From Linanthus parryae (Eukaryota; Streptophyta; Magnoliopsida; Ericales; Polemoniaceae): a DNA stretch of 64,000 bases. Location of the stretch: contig JALGPY010000005.1 of NCBI GenBank assembly GCA_023055425.1, positions 76,549,495 through 76,613,494 on the forward strand. Reading direction: 5' to 3'. The first letter of the stretch is position 1; every line of letters begins with the position of its first letter. This document shows, piece by piece, positions 1-10,074 of the stretch. The notes under the pieces are model-generated. The model searched no databases and had not been told where the DNA came from. It was given only the letters and a program-made list of their open reading frames with translations. Made by a program: the position numbers and the translations under genes.

Positions 1-1180
1 CTGGATCTACCAAATCCAAGCCTATTACATGTCAAATCTGTGGAGGTAGATACCACTCTTCTCTTCATTGTTGGCATAGGATGAACCATGCCTATCAAGG
101 CAAGAAGCCCCCTTCTCAGTTGACTGCCGTAGCTGTTGCGACTTCTAATTCACCTGGTCCAACTTATTGGTTGTCTGATTCTGGTGCAACTAATCACATG
201 ACTTCATACTTGTAAAGTTTGACTCTCACCTCTCCATATTATGACAGTGATCAAGTCTCTGTCGAAAATGGTCGAAATCTACCTATTTCAAGTTCTTGGT
301 ACTGCCACTTTACACACACCCAGGTCATCCCTTTAAACTTCAAAATACTTTACATGCTCCTGCCTTAGCAACCAATCTATTATATGTTTATTAATTGTGC
401 AAACAATGCAATTGTTGTTTTCATTTTGATGCGCATTCCTTTTGTATCTAGGACAAGGTGTTGGGTACAATTTTGTACAAAGGACTGAGTGAGAATGGGC
501 TTTATCCCATTCATACCTCTCCTTTCTCTTCTCCCTTATCCATTGATCCACATGGCTCACACAAACATGCTCTATTAGGAAAAAATGTCAAGTTCCCTTT
601 GTGGCATGCCAGATTAGGCCATCCTTCTGAAGACATTATCAAGCTTTTATATCATACTTGCTCTTACTTATGTAAATACATTAAATTATCTGAGCTCTCT
701 GCTGGTATCTTATGTCAATATTGTTTAAAGGGCAAAATGTCCAAATTACCTTCTAAGTTATCTACTACTACTACTCGTGATCCTCTGCAACTTGTTCATA
801 GTGATGTATGGGGTCGTGCCTCAGTGAAATCTCTTCATGGTTATAGATATTATGTTATCTTTGTTGATGATTTCTCTAGGTTTACATGGTTGTTTCCATT
901 ACATAACAAATATGATGTTGCTATTTAATTTCCCACCTTTCAAACTGAAGTTGAAAAACAACTTGGAAAATCTATTAAGATCTTAAGAACAGATGGTGGA
1001 GGTGAATAGTTGGCTTACACTTTTCAAACTTATTTGCATAATCAAGGCATTGTTCATCAAAAATCTTGTCCCTACACTCCACAATTAACAAAGTGGAGTA
1101 GCTGAAAGGAAACATACAGACATTGTTGAAACTGCTATTGCCTTACTTGATCATGCTTCTTTACCTCAAAATTTGAAGTG
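1..1180 (+). mobile_element. Degenerate Copia gag-pol remnant
   Basis: Three stretches of a Ty1/Copia polyprotein are readable in order. A gag zinc knuckle (CQICGG...H..LHCWHR) lies near 30-90 and is followed by the aspartic protease signature LSDSGATNHMTS near 172-212. The integrase zinc-finger region (WHARLGHPSEDI ... CQYCLKGK) and the start of the integrase core (HSDVWG, FVDDFSRFTW) are in the open segment 458-928. The rest of the core (LRTDGGGE, then AERKH) lies near 985-1110. In-frame stops (at 213, 928 and 1008) and a frameshift kill it. Reverse transcriptase and RNase H are absent: the similarity stops near 1175. The left end lies outside the window. The protease and GAG-preintegrase motifs resemble the Ale/Retrofit type, which is inferred only. 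Confidence 0.85.
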
Positions 1181-1306
1181 AAGCAGGAAAAATAAGGGAC
1201 ACAACTTTTGGAACGGTTGTAACAGCTTACTGGTCGAAATTTGAACAATTACAGTTAACAACGGTTCAGTTAATTAAAAGAGGGTTAAGTTATTTGAGGG
1301 ATGCAG

Positions 1307-1717
1307 TGTTGGGGTTGACTTAAATCATCTTGGTATGTATTTTTTGTCAAAAGAAAAATTTTAAGACACTAAAATGGAAATTTTAGGCGGTGGTGCATAT
1401 GGGCTGCCAGTACCACCGCCCCCAATGCCATGTTTATAAAAGATTGGAAGTCTTTGGGTTGTAATACATACATACACTTTTTGTGAGCAATTGTGCAAGA
1501 TATTTTGTAGTGTGTGTCAGAAGTGGTGTCTCAGGTGGCCGTGGTGACCACGACATGCACTGTAATAGGGTTCTCTTCTCAATAAAAATTGGGTTTTGGC
1601 CGTGGAGGTAGCTAGCGGCCGGGTACATTGCGAAGTCGTTAGTGAACCACGTTAAATATTTGTCTCGTTCTTAATTTCGTTTCAGCGTTCTTGCTCGGAT
1701 ACCCCCAGGTTATAACA
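1307..1717 (+). repeat. 5' LTR of the TRIM-like element
   Basis: Begins TGTTGGGG and ends ATAACA. It is mostly alignable to 2749-3165, with scattered substitutions and short indels, so the insertion is not recent. It contains a TATA box and an AATAAA signal (1581-1586). Confidence 0.88.
1386..1442 (+). promoter_or_regulatory. LTR core promoter with 9-bp dyad and TATA box
   Basis: A perfect 9-bp inverted repeat, GGCGGTGGT (1386-1394) and ACCACCGCC (1412-1420), stands just upstream of TATAAAAG (1435-1442). The same arrangement recurs in the other LTR (2827-2861, TATA at 2877-2884). The position fits a Copia LTR promoter; function of the dyad is unknown. Confidence 0.6.
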
Positions 1718-1720
1718 AAC

Positions 1721-1733
1721 TCGTATCATAGCC
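1721..1733 (+). other. Primer-binding site (tRNA-Met-like, degenerate)
   Basis: The sequence TCGTATCATAGCC starts three bases after the 5' LTR and differs at two positions from the common plant TGGTATCAGAGCC primer site. Confidence 0.65.
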
Positions 1734-2083
1734 AGGTTAACGGAATCACATGTATAAACAGACCAGTAACAGATCCGGGGTTTCAAGATCTAGGCGAAGC
1801 CAAGAGCTTGGGTTTCACGTTTTGGTGGAACGCAAATCTAGGGTTTCGCGATTCAGGTGAAGCACGCTATCGGTAAATGGGTTTCGAGATTCCGCCAAGA
1901 ACGATGTCTCGTTTGGCGATCAAGATCGATGTGTTCGATAGGAGAAGCAGGTTCCGTTCCTTGGCCTCTGAAACAAGGGGGTTATCTGGGCTCCCGTCGG
2001 AGCAATCTGTCGCGCATCTGATTAGGCGTGCAAGGCATCTAGCAAATCCATCACGCATTCGGTACTGTCGCAAATCTGGCAAT

Positions 2084-2470
2084 TCACGCGCATCTGGCGT
2101 TCTGGAGATTGACGTTCAGGCGCAATCCGGCGTGTGAATTGAATCTGGTTCTGGCTCATGCGTCGCAGAACTCGTTAGAGTTGGAGCAATGACATGGAGC
2201 ATCTGGCGCTTGAGATTTCTAGCACGCGCATCTGATCATGGTTCTGGCGCGCATTATGCACGGGTCTGTTCTGGCGTCCATTTGTTGTTGGGGGTGTGTG
2301 TCATGACACGCATTGAGCCCGCATCTGGCGCGATCTGTTTCTTGCAAGCATCTGACACATCTGAGGCATAGGGGGTCATCTAGCACGAAAATTTTTGGCA
2401 CTCGTCATTGGTGCATCTGGTCAGAATGACATCTGGGCATTTTTCATGGTGCATCTGTCTGGCGCAGTTC
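2084..2470 (+). repeat. Degenerate GCATCTGG-rich repeat tract
   Basis: The word CATCTGG or CATCTGA with a short GCG/GCGC flank occurs about ten times in under 400 bp in the TRIM-like interior (for instance near 2089, 2199, 2229, 2320, 2349, 2416, 2430 and 2452). Spacing is irregular (about 15-100 bp), so it is not a clean tandem array. No coding or structural role is evident. Confidence 0.55.
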
Positions 2471-2748
2471 CTGTTTTCTCAGTGAATGTATTCGAGTCTG
2501 GTTCTGGGTGGAGCACTTCTTTCTGTTTCCGGAAGTGGAACCACATATGGCGCATTCGTTGCAGGACCATATGGTAGTTGAAGCAGCAATTTGGTGATTC
2601 GGGTTTCGCATACAGCTGCGAATACATCTAACTCTGGAGAGGCATGCTCGTTTTTTATTCGGCGAGACGCACCCGATTCAGGTTTGAGGAGAGAAACACC
2701 AGATTCCGATTTCTCGTTGCTGAGATGATTCAAGTTAAAGTGGAGATT

Positions 2749-3165
2749 TGTTGGGGTTGACTTAAATCAACTTGGTGTGTAGTTTTGGTCCAAAGAAAAG
2801 TCAACGACACTAAAATGGAAATTTGAGGCGGTGGTGCATATGGGCTGCCAATACCACCGCCCCCCAACGCCATGTGTATAAAAGGTTAGAAGTCTTTGGG
2901 TTGTGATACATACATACACTGTTTGTGAGCAATAGTGCAATATATTTTGTAGTGTGTGTCAGGTGTGGTGTCTCGGGTGGCCGCCGTGGCCGTTGTGGTC
3001 ACGACGTGCATTGTAATCGGGTTTTGTTCTCAATAAAATATCGGGTTCTGACTGTGGAAGTAGTTAGCGAGTTCGTTGCGAATTCGTGAGTGAACCACGT
3101 TAAGTATATGTCCCGTTCTTAATTTTGTTCGAGCGTTCATGTTCGAATACCCCCAGATTATAACA
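2749..3165 (+). repeat. 3' LTR of the TRIM-like element
   Basis: Starts TGTTGGGG directly after a short purine-rich stretch (AAAGTGGAGATT) that would serve as polypurine tract, and ends ATAACA. It carries the same dyad, TATA box and AATAAA as the left copy. Because it lies about 300 bp from the TAR start codon and points towards it, its promoter could in principle read into that gene. Confidence 0.88.
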
Positions 3166-3170
3166 GGCAG

Positions 3171-3463
3171 GAAATTGCTTTCCGGCACAAAACAGTATTA
3201 GTCCAGAGTAACACGCTGATTCTGACCTCGCTCAATTCTCTAATAGAAAAATCGATTTTAATATTTGTGCATCATGGGAAGTCGTTTACATAAATAAACT
3301 AAAATACCAGTATTGCTTCGATTAACAACTCCTCCTCCAACTAAGGGGACTTGTCTCAATCGAATCTGTATATTCATTAAGAAATTAAAATTCACACCAC
3401 TACCAAATCTGTTCTCTCCCCAGTTAGAAACCACCAGAGCAAAGGCTGAGATAGAAAGAGAAG
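3171..3463 (+). promoter_or_regulatory. Upstream region and 5' leader of the TAR gene
   Basis: This AT-rich sequence lies between the TRIM-like element and the TAR start codon. Possible TATA-like words occur near 3289 (CATAAATAAA) and 3370 (TGTATATTC), but none is decisive. A purine-rich leader (GAGATAGAAAGAGAAG) immediately precedes the ATG at 3464. The native promoter further upstream has been displaced by the TRIM-like insertion. Confidence 0.45.
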
Positions 3464-3619
3464 ATGAATGTTGGTTTGGTTTCTAGCATTGCATTATGTT
3501 CTTTGCTTGTTAATCTGTATCTTCTTGTAAATCTCTATCATGTGGGTGATTCCAAATGGAACACCAAACTGAGTTGGAGCCGTAAAGCTGCGGAAGAAGC
3601 AGAAGCAGTAGCAGCAGTG
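3464..3619 (+). CDS. TAR: TAR exon 1, 5' part (before the insertion)
   Basis: It encodes 52 residues: a hydrophobic start (VGLVSSIALCSLLVNLYLLV) then the family-typical LSWSRKAAEEAEAVAAV stretch. The ATG at 3464 is chosen because it opens a signal-like segment and the similarity begins there. The frame runs into the retroelement LTR at 3618-3620, giving a stop codon (TGA at 3620-3622) straight away. Confidence 0.9.
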
Positions 3620-4140
3620 TGAGGACCTGGTCCTCACAACTCCTTCGCCGACCTGAAATTAAGAAGAAATTGCAGAGAAATCGGAGAAGATGACTCCGAT
3701 TTGCAGAAGAAGAAATCTAGGGTTTAGAGAGAACAGAAATGAGAGGAGGCAATTGGAATTTTCATAAAAAACATAACGTTTCAATTACATCCCCAGCTTA
3801 TATAGCGAGGGGGGAGGAGAGTGTAGTTTCCTAAACTAGGTAACGGCCTAGCCACGTCAGCTACCCGTGAATTGAATGGGCCAATCACCAACCAGGAGAG
3901 GCTGACGAGGCAGCCGAGTTGTCCCGCTTAAGCTGAACGACATCGTTCAGCTTATAACATTTGAATCCAACGTCTACGAGATAATCGAACGGTGCAGATC
4001 GATCCTAACCCTGATCTAACGGCTACTGCTACTGCAAGATTACACGACCACAGTTTTCATCACTTTGCACTTTGGTCCACCTTATACGACCACAGTTTGC
4101 ACAGCAATGCACTTTAGTCCTTCTGCTAAGAAACCTGACA
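3618..4140 (-). repeat. 3' LTR of the chromovirus
   Basis: Left-hand LTR on the window; 523 bp, apparently identical to 8841-9363. A minus-strand TATA box (GCTATATAAG, 3797-3806) is present. Confidence 0.95.
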
Positions 4141-4144
4141 AGTA

Positions 4145-4156
4145 CCCTTCCTCTTC
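4145..4156 (-). other. Polypurine tract of the chromovirus
   Basis: On the minus strand this reads GAAGAGGAAGGG and lies four bases before the 3' LTR, the expected plus-strand primer position. Confidence 0.75.
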
Positions 4157-4171
4157 AAATGCAGCTTGTCC

Positions 4172-7100
4172 TCAAGCTTGGAAATGAGGGAATTGCTTCT
4201 TCAAATCATAGTAATCCTCCCATGTGGCCTCAGAAGGTGAAAGGTTAACCCACTGAACCAAAACCTTCACAGTAGAGCTGGAGCCCTTCTTAGCCAATCT
4301 TCTGTCCAAAATTGCAGCTGGTTCAACCAAGAACTGACCCTCAGGTCCAACAGCTGGTAATGTAGGTGAAGAAGAGTAATTTCCTATGGCTTTCTTCAAT
4401 TGGGACACATGAAATACTGGGTGGACTTTTGAGTGATCAGGCAGCTTCAATCTATAGGCCACCTTGCCAATTGCTTGCAGCACCTGAAATGGACCATAAT
4501 ATCTAGCAGATAATTTGAAATTTGTTCTAACCTGAACTGAGCTTTGTCTATATGGCTGCAATTTCAGAAATACCCAGTCTCCAACTTGGAAAGTTCTCTC
4601 AGTTCTATGCTTATTTGCATAGTGCACCATCCTCTCTTGAGCCTTAGATAGATTGTCCTTCAAGAGCTGTAGAAGCTTAGCCCTGTCCTGCACAAAAGAA
4701 TCCACAGCCTCCACCCCAGTTTTGTTCAATTGGTGGAAATTGTAATGTTGAGGCTTGAAACCATACAAAGCTTCAAAGGGAGAAAGCTGCAAAGCTGTGT
4801 GAAAATTGGTATTATACCACCATTCTGCCAGACTTAACCACTTAGCCCACTTCTTGGGTCTGTCACCAGTCAAGCACCTGAGATACACCTCCAAACACTG
4901 GTTCAATCTTTCACTTTGGCCATCTGTTTGTGGGTGATAAGCTGTAGTATACTTGAGTTGTGTTCCCATTAGCTTGAATAAGGTGTTCCAAAACTGGCTT
5001 AGGAAGATGGGGTCTCTGTCACTTACAATTGAAGAAGGTAATCCATGTAGCTTACATACATTTTGGAAGAATGAATCAGCAACATCCTCAGCTGAATAAG
5101 GGTGGCTAAGAGCAATAAAATGCCCATATTTGGATAGTCTATCAATGACCACCAAAATGGTTGTCTTATTGTCAGATTTTGGCAGACCTTCCACAAAATC
5201 CATAGCTATATGTGACCAGGGCTTGTCTGGAATAGGCAATGGCTGTAATAAACCTGGGTATGGGAGATGCTCTGCCTTCATCCTTTGGCATATATCACAT
5301 TTTTGCACCCAAGCTTTGACTTGCTTCTTCATGCCAGGCCAATGAAAGAGCATTTTAATCCTCTTATAAGTGCCTAAGATTCCAGAATGACCACCAACCC
5401 CAGTGTTGTGTAGTTCTTGAATGATTTGCTCTCTTAGTGAAGTATGGCTGCCCACATATATCATTCCCTTGTATTTCAGCACCCCATCCAGTAGTTTGAA
5501 ATCTGCAATAGCATCAGGGTCTATGGAGAGAGATGTCATTCTCTCTTTTGCATAATCATCTTCTACATAACTATCTTTCACCTCTTGCAGCCATTTAGGG
5601 GTAATAGAAGAAATAGCAAGACATTGAACTTCTTCTGTCTCCATATTAGTGTTTCTCCTAGAAAGAGCATCAGCCACTTTGTTTTCTTGTCCCTTCTTGT
5701 ACTGAATTTCATAGTGTAACCCCAGTAATTTGGAAATCCATTTCTGTTGAATGACTGTTGTAAGTTTCTGCTCAAGTAGGTACTTAAGACTGTGATGATC
5801 AGTCTTAATAATAAATTTACCTCCTTCTAGATATGACCTCCATTTAGATATAGCATGCACCAAAGCCAAAAGCTCCTTCTCATAGGTAGACAACCCCAGA
5901 TGCCTAGTGGACAAGGCTTTGCTAAAATAAGCAAGAGGCCTATTTTGTTGCATCAACACTGCACCTATACCATCATAGCAAGCATCTGCCTCAATGATGA
6001 AAGTGTCATCAAAATTGGGCAATGCCAACACAGGAGAACTCATCATAGCTTGCTTCAACAAATTGAAAGCTGTAGTGGCCTCAGGGGTCCAGTTGAAACT
6101 CCCCTTCTTCAACAACTGAGTTAATGGTCTAGCCAGAGTGCCATAGCCTCTGACAAACCTTCTATAATAACCAGTTAACCCCAGAAAACCCCTCAGCTCC
6201 TTAATATTCTTTGGAATTGGCCACCCCTCCATAGCACTCAGCTTCTTAGGATCAGTCTGGACACCTGCCTTGCTAATGACATGTCCTAAGTACTCCACTT
6301 CTGCTAATCCAAAAGAACATTTACTCATTTTGGCAAATAATTGATTATGCCTCATAATGTTGAACACCACCTCCAAATGCTGTTTATGGTCCTCCATGGT
6401 CTTGCTATAGATCAATATGTCATCAAAGAACACCAGAACCATCCTTCTCAATTGATCCCTGAAGATGTCATTCATAAGACATTGAAATGTGGCTGGAGCA
6501 TTTGTCAAACCAAAAGGCATCACCTTAAATTCATAAAGTCCTTCATGAGTCCTGAAAGCAGTTTTATACACATCTTGCTCTGCCATTCTCACTTGATGAT
6601 ACCCAGATCTAAGGTCCAGTTTAGAAAACACAGCTGCTCCCTTCAATTCATCCATTAGTTCATCAATTACAGGAATGGGAAATTTGTTCTTAATAGTGAT
6701 ATCATTAAGCCCTCTGTAGTCAACACAAAATCTCCAGGTTCCATCTTTCTTTTTCACCAACAAAACAGGAGCTGCAAAAGGACTTGTGCTAGGTTGAATG
6801 ATGCCATTCTGCAGCATTTCTCTTACCATCTTTTCAATCTCATTTTTCTGCAGAAATGGGTACCTGTAAGGTCTTAAACAGACAGGCTTTGACCCCTCTG
6901 ATAGTGGTATTTGATGGTCCTGAGATCTTGGTGGTGGTAGCTGGGTGGGTTCTGCAAATAAATCTTGGTATTGTTGCAGTAGTGGTTTCAATTCCAGGGG
7001 TATCTCTGTAGTTTTATTCACTGTCCCAATGGAGTAAAGTTGAGCTGCTAGACAATTCTTGTTATTGCAGTAATAATCTTGTATCACTTGTAAATGAGCT

Positions 7101-8797
7101 TCTTGCACCAAGGAGTCACTGTTGTGAGCTGAAATTAACATCTCCTTGCCATTCAATTGAAATCCAAAAGTTCTTTTGTTAAAATCCAGTGAGATAGGAC
7201 TCACCTGCTTCAACCATTGTGCTCCAAGCACCACATCACAGCCACCTAGTGGTAGCAATCTCAGGTCAGTTGTGATCACACATTTTGGTAATTTGAGAGA
7301 CACTCCCCTACATACTGCTGTACTGCTAATTCTGCTTCCATCAGCTACTGCAACTTGTAATTCTCTTGTTGTTTGGCTAACACATCCCACTCTTCTTGCA
7401 GTATTCTCATCCATGAAGTTGTGAGTGCTGCCAGTATCAATTAATATGTGCACTTCTCTTCCATGTATATGTCCACTAAGCCTGATAGTCTCAGGGCTAG
7501 TACACCCTGACATTGCATGTAAAGAGATGCCCAATGAATCTTCTTCTTCTTTGACTTCTAGCAATGTATTCCCAGGCTCAGTAGTGTCTTCTCTGCCTTC
7601 TTCTTGCTCTTCTTCCTCTCCATCATCACTTCCAATAAGAAGATACAAAGATTTCTTAGTGCATTTGTGGCCAGGACTATAACTTTCATCACAATAAAAA
7701 CAGAGCTTCTTATCTCTTTTCTCTTTCATTTCAGCTGCACTAAGTCTCTTAAAGATGGTAGATGCCTGCTTAGTAGAACTCTCTTCTTTGGAATGGTTGC
7801 TGTTGCTAGGCTTGTGTTTATCCCACTGACTGTGTGAGTTATGTGTCCTACTAGCTCCCTTCCTGTTTATGTGTTTTTCCAAAGATTCCACATGTCCTTC
7901 TTGTAATCTAGCAATGGCTTTGGCTTGAGAGAGTGTCTTTGGAAACTGTAGCTGCACAGCCTTCTGTATGTCTTCTCTCAATCCACTCAAAAAACTCCTC
8001 ACAAAATACATTTCATCAGCCCATGGCTGTAGGGCTTTGATTCTAGGTCTAAGAGCTTCAAATCTGTTTTGATACTCACTTACAGTAGTGTGTTGCATTA
8101 ACTTGTTGAATTCCCCAACAATATTCTCATGTCCTGGTTCAGCAAATTCCAAGCACAGCATTTCACTAAAAAGTGTCCAAGTTACATTCTCCAAACAGTC
8201 AAATTCTGATCTGAACCATGAGTCAGCTTCTCCTTCTAGATGTAATGAAGACATCACTAGTTTCTGATTGTCATTCATCACATAAATTTGAAAGTACCTG
8301 TCAGCTTTCTGCAACCAGCCAATAGGATCTGAACCACTAAATTTAGGGAATTCTATCTTTGGTAAAGGAATGTGACCACCAGAGAAATTTTTGACACATA
8401 CATTAGCATCTTCTGGCTGATTTTCCCTCACTCCACTACTACTTCCTTCAGGTCTCTTTCCTCTTGTAACAGAAGCTCTTTGTTCATCATTTGTTAACTC
8501 AGAATAGCCAGCCATTTTCTCTCTATCTCTTTCATTAGCTAGCAGGTTATAGCAGTTCATGATTTTACGAAACTGATCATCAAACTTCTTTTCCATACAA
8601 TTCAGGCCATCAGCTAAATCATGTTTCAGATCTACACTCAATTTATGAAGTTGAGTGTTCATACCTTCATCCATCTTAACAAATTGGACTCGCACATCAT
8701 CAATCATGCCTTCAAAGTTGTTCAGCCGCTCCTCCATCACTGTAACCTTCCCTTCCATGTCCGAATTGGCCAAATTTTGTCCTCGAGTGTTCGGCAT
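4172..8797 (-). CDS. Chromovirus gag-pol polyprotein (intact)
   Basis: One uninterrupted frame of 1541 residues from the ATG at 8797. An upstream in-frame ATG at 8860 lies inside the LTR and would put the primer site in the coding frame, so it is not preferred. Domain order: coiled-coil-like N-terminus; retrotransposon gag (about 135-290); zinc knuckle CFYC...GHKC (366-379); aspartic protease with DTG (454-456); reverse transcriptase with FCVDYRGLN and FFDD (790-793); RNase H (about 925-1050, [20 protein letters not shown]); integrase with H1130, H1137, C1167, C1170 and catalytic D1200, D1260, E1296 (35-residue spacing); and a chromodomain ending [16 protein letters not shown] (about 1512-1539). 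All catalytic residues that can be checked are present. It would make the enzymes for the element's own reverse transcription and integration. Nothing in the sequence shows it to be inactive. Confidence 0.95.
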   Translation of the reverse strand: MPNTRGQNLANSDMEGKVTVMEERLNNFEGMIDDVRVQFVKMDEGMNTQLHKLSVDLKHDLADGLNCMEKKFDDQFRKIMNCYNLLANERDREKMAGYSELTNDEQRASVTRGKRPEGSSSGVRENQPEDANVCVKNFSGGHIPLPKIEFPKFSGSDPIGWLQKADRYFQIYVMNDNQKLVMSSLHLEGEADSWFRSEFDCLENVTWTLFSEMLCLEFAEPGHENIVGEFNKLMQHTTVSEYQNRFEALRPRIKALQPWADEMYFVRSFLSGLREDIQKAVQLQFPKTLSQAKAIARLQEGHVESLEKHINRKGASRTHNSHSQWDKHKPSNSNHSKEESSTKQASTIFKRLSAAEMKEKRDKKLCFYCDESYSPGHKCTKKSLYLLIGSDDGEEEEQEEGREDTTEPGNTLLEVKEEEDSLGISLHAMSGCTSPETIRLSGHIHGREVHILIDTGSTHNFMDENTARRVGCVSQTTRELQVAVADGSRISSTAVCRGVSLKLPKCVITTDLRLLPLGGCDVVLGAQWLKQVSPISLDFNKRTFGFQLNGKEMLISAHNSDSLVQEAHLQVIQDYYCNNKNCLAAQLYSIGTVNKTTEIPLELKPLLQQYQDLFAEPTQLPPPRSQDHQIPLSEGSKPVCLRPYRYPFLQKNEIEKMVREMLQNGIIQPSTSPFAAPVLLVKKKDGTWRFCVDYRGLNDITIKNKFPIPVIDELMDELKGAAVFSKLDLRSGYHQVRMAEQDVYKTAFRTHEGLYEFKVMPFGLTNAPATFQCLMNDIFRDQLRRMVLVFFDDILIYSKTMEDHKQHLEVVFNIMRHNQLFAKMSKCSFGLAEVEYLGHVISKAGVQTDPKKLSAMEGWPIPKNIKELRGFLGLTGYYRRFVRGYGTLARPLTQLLKKGSFNWTPEATTAFNLLKQAMMSSPVLALPNFDDTFIIEADACYDGIGAVLMQQNRPLAYFSKALSTRHLGLSTYEKELLALVHAISKWRSYLEGGKFIIKTDHHSLKYLLEQKLTTVIQQKWISKLLGLHYEIQYKKGQENKVADALSRRNTNMETEEVQCLAISSITPKWLQEVKDSYVEDDYAKERMTSLSIDPDAIADFKLLDGVLKYKGMIYVGSHTSLREQIIQELHNTGVGGHSGILGTYKRIKMLFHWPGMKKQVKAWVQKCDICQRMKAEHLPYPGLLQPLPIPDKPWSHIAMDFVEGLPKSDNKTTILVVIDRLSKYGHFIALSHPYSAEDVADSFFQNVCKLHGLPSSIVSDRDPIFLSQFWNTLFKLMGTQLKYTTAYHPQTDGQSERLNQCLEVYLRCLTGDRPKKWAKWLSLAEWWYNTNFHTALQLSPFEALYGFKPQHYNFHQLNKTGVEAVDSFVQDRAKLLQLLKDNLSKAQERMVHYANKHRTERTFQVGDWVFLKLQPYRQSSVQVRTNFKLSARYYGPFQVLQAIGKVAYRLKLPDHSKVHPVFHVSQLKKAIGNYSSSPTLPAVGPEGQFLVEPAAILDRRLAKKGSSSTVKVLVQWVNLSPSEATWEDYYDLKKQFPHFQA

Positions 8798-8824
8798 TTC
8801 CTGAGCTCCTGGTCTTCGAAACCA

Positions 8825-8838
8825 GGCTCTGATACCAA
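8825..8838 (-). other. Primer-binding site of the chromovirus (tRNA-Met)
   Basis: The minus strand reads TTGGTATCAGAGCC, two bases inside the 5' LTR, a match to the usual plant initiator-Met primer site. Confidence 0.9.
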
Positions 8839-8840
8839 CT

Positions 8841-9363
8841 TGTGAGGACCTGGTCCTCACAACTCCTTCGCCGACCTGAAATTAAGAAGAAATTGCAGAG
8901 AAATCGGAGAAGATGACTCCGATTTGCAGAAGAAGAAATCTAGGGTTTAGAGAGAACAGAAATGAGAGGAGGCAATTGGAATTTTCATAAAAAACATAAC
9001 GTTTCAATTACATCCCCAGCTTATATAGCGAGGGGGGAGGAGAGTGTAGTTTCCTAAACTAGGTAACGGCCTAGCCACGTCAGCTACCCGTGAATTGAAT
9101 GGGCCAATCACCAACCAGGAGAGGCTGACGAGGCAGCCGAGTTGTCCCGCTTAAGCTGAACGACATCGTTCAGCTTATAACATTTGAATCCAACGTCTAC
9201 GAGATAATCGAACGGTGCAGATCGATCCTAACCCTGATCTAACGGCTACTGCTACTGCAAGATTACACGACCACAGTTTTCATCACTTTGCACTTTGGTC
9301 CACCTTATACGACCACAGTTTGCACAGCAATGCACTTTAGTCCTTCTGCTAAGAAACCTGACA
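8841..9363 (-). repeat. 5' LTR of the chromovirus
   Basis: 523 bp, apparently identical to the 3' LTR. The minus-strand TATA-like box (GCTATATAAG, 9020-9029) would drive the element's transcript away from TAR exon 2 and towards TAR exon 1. Confidence 0.95.
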
Positions 9364-9366
9364 GTG

Positions 9367-9500
9367 TCGTGCTCTGGTCATGGAAACGCCTACTTGGATG
9401 GCCACCTTGTTCATGATACACCTGTCTGTGAGTGCAACGCTTGCTTTTCTGGATCTGATTGTTCTCAATTTGATCCCCAATGTCCTGCAGATGCAAGCGG
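9367..9500 (+). CDS. TAR: TAR exon 1, 3' part (after the insertion)
   Basis: It continues the frame exactly where the left part stops (GTG then TCG TGC) and encodes the EGF-alliinase Cys pattern SCSGHGNAYLDG ... VCECNACFSGSDC. It ends at a GT donor (9501) in phase 2. Confidence 0.9.
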
Positions 9501-9775
9501 GTATCTCTCTCTAACTCTTAATAATCCCCCCCCCCTCAATTTATGCATCAATATCTAACATTCATAACCTGGTTCAATGTCTATATAACTGTGATTTACA
9601 AGGCAAGTACAAATTTTAGTGCAAGTATAGCTGGACATTAGTAGAGTTGCATTATAATAGAGCTTTCTCAGCTCCGAAAGATTAAGATTGCTGTATGAAT
9701 TTGGGCATCTACTATTCTAGATCAAAGAAAGAATTTGGACACATTAGTTTTACTGCAAGATTCCAAGGTCAGAAT

Positions 9776-10044
9776 TAGGGGCGGAGCCAGCCCTCGGCAC
9801 GGGTAGGCAAGTATCGTACTCAATTTAAGAAAAATTGCAATTTTGCCCATATGTTGCCAAGATTTATTTCCAAGTGCCCTGATCATAATTGCAATAGTAC
9901 CCTTAGTTAGATTTTGAGTTGTGGCTTCAGTGACCTTGCTACAATAAAAAAATAAAATAAATAAATTTGGTCATCTAAAATTGTTATTTCCCCTTATAAT
10001 TGCAATAGTGCTCTGGTAGGTTTGATTTCCTCGCTCCGCTCCTA
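9776..10044. mobile_element. hAT-like MITE in TAR intron 1
   Basis: Terminal inverted repeats TAGGGGCGGAGCCAG (9776-9790) and, on the other strand, TAGGAGCGGAGCGAG (10030-10044) match at 13 of 15 positions. The flanks GTCAGAAT (9768-9775) and CTTAGAAT (10045-10052) fit an 8-bp target duplication with two changes, the length typical of hAT elements. The 269-bp interior is AT-rich and non-coding. It makes up nearly half of intron 1 and ends 30 bp before the splice acceptor. Confidence 0.75.
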
Positions 10045-10074
10045 CTTAGAATTGTTGTATATGAACATTTGCAG

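Larger units (their letters stand above)
1307..3165 (+). mobile_element. Short non-autonomous LTR retrotransposon (TRIM-like)
   Basis: Two direct repeats of about 411 and 417 bp (TGTTGGGG...TATAACA) enclose only 1031 bp of interior. A tRNA-Met-like primer site follows the left LTR. Bases 1302-1306 (TGCAG) and 3166-3170 (GGCAG) fit a 5-bp target duplication with one change. The interior has no gag or pol motif; the small open frames in it are not convincing. The LTRs resemble Copia LTRs (shared AATAAA and GTGAACCACG-type tail, also seen in the LTR at 15326-15811), so this is probably a Copia-derived non-autonomous element. It sits about 300 bp upstream of the TAR start codon, on the same strand. 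Confidence 0.85.
3618..9363 (-). mobile_element. Complete Ty3/gypsy chromovirus inserted in TAR exon 1
   Basis: It is 5746 bp long, with TGTGAGG...CTGACA LTRs of 523 bp at both ends, a tRNA-Met primer site, a purine tract, a single gag-pol frame and a chromodomain at the end of integrase. Read by eye, the two LTRs are identical over their whole length. Compact size, single ORF and C-terminal chromodomain suggest the Reina lineage; that lineage call is inference. The target-site duplication is not a clean 5-mer: GTG (3617-3619 and 9364-9366) is duplicated, or CAGTG if the terminal CA of the right LTR is counted. Confidence 0.95.

Noticed and set aside
1877..2137. 86-codon open frame in the TRIM-like element (possible gag)
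   Set aside because: No zinc knuckle or gag motif, and an equally long frame exists on the opposite strand, as expected from GC-rich repeated words.
4172..8797. Open frames on the + strand opposite the chromovirus polyprotein
   Set aside because: All are short shadows of the conserved minus-strand frame without domains of their own.
8797..8860. Upstream start codon at 8860 for the chromovirus polyprotein
   Set aside because: It would place the start in the LTR and translate the primer-binding site; the ATG at 8797 is the first after the primer site.
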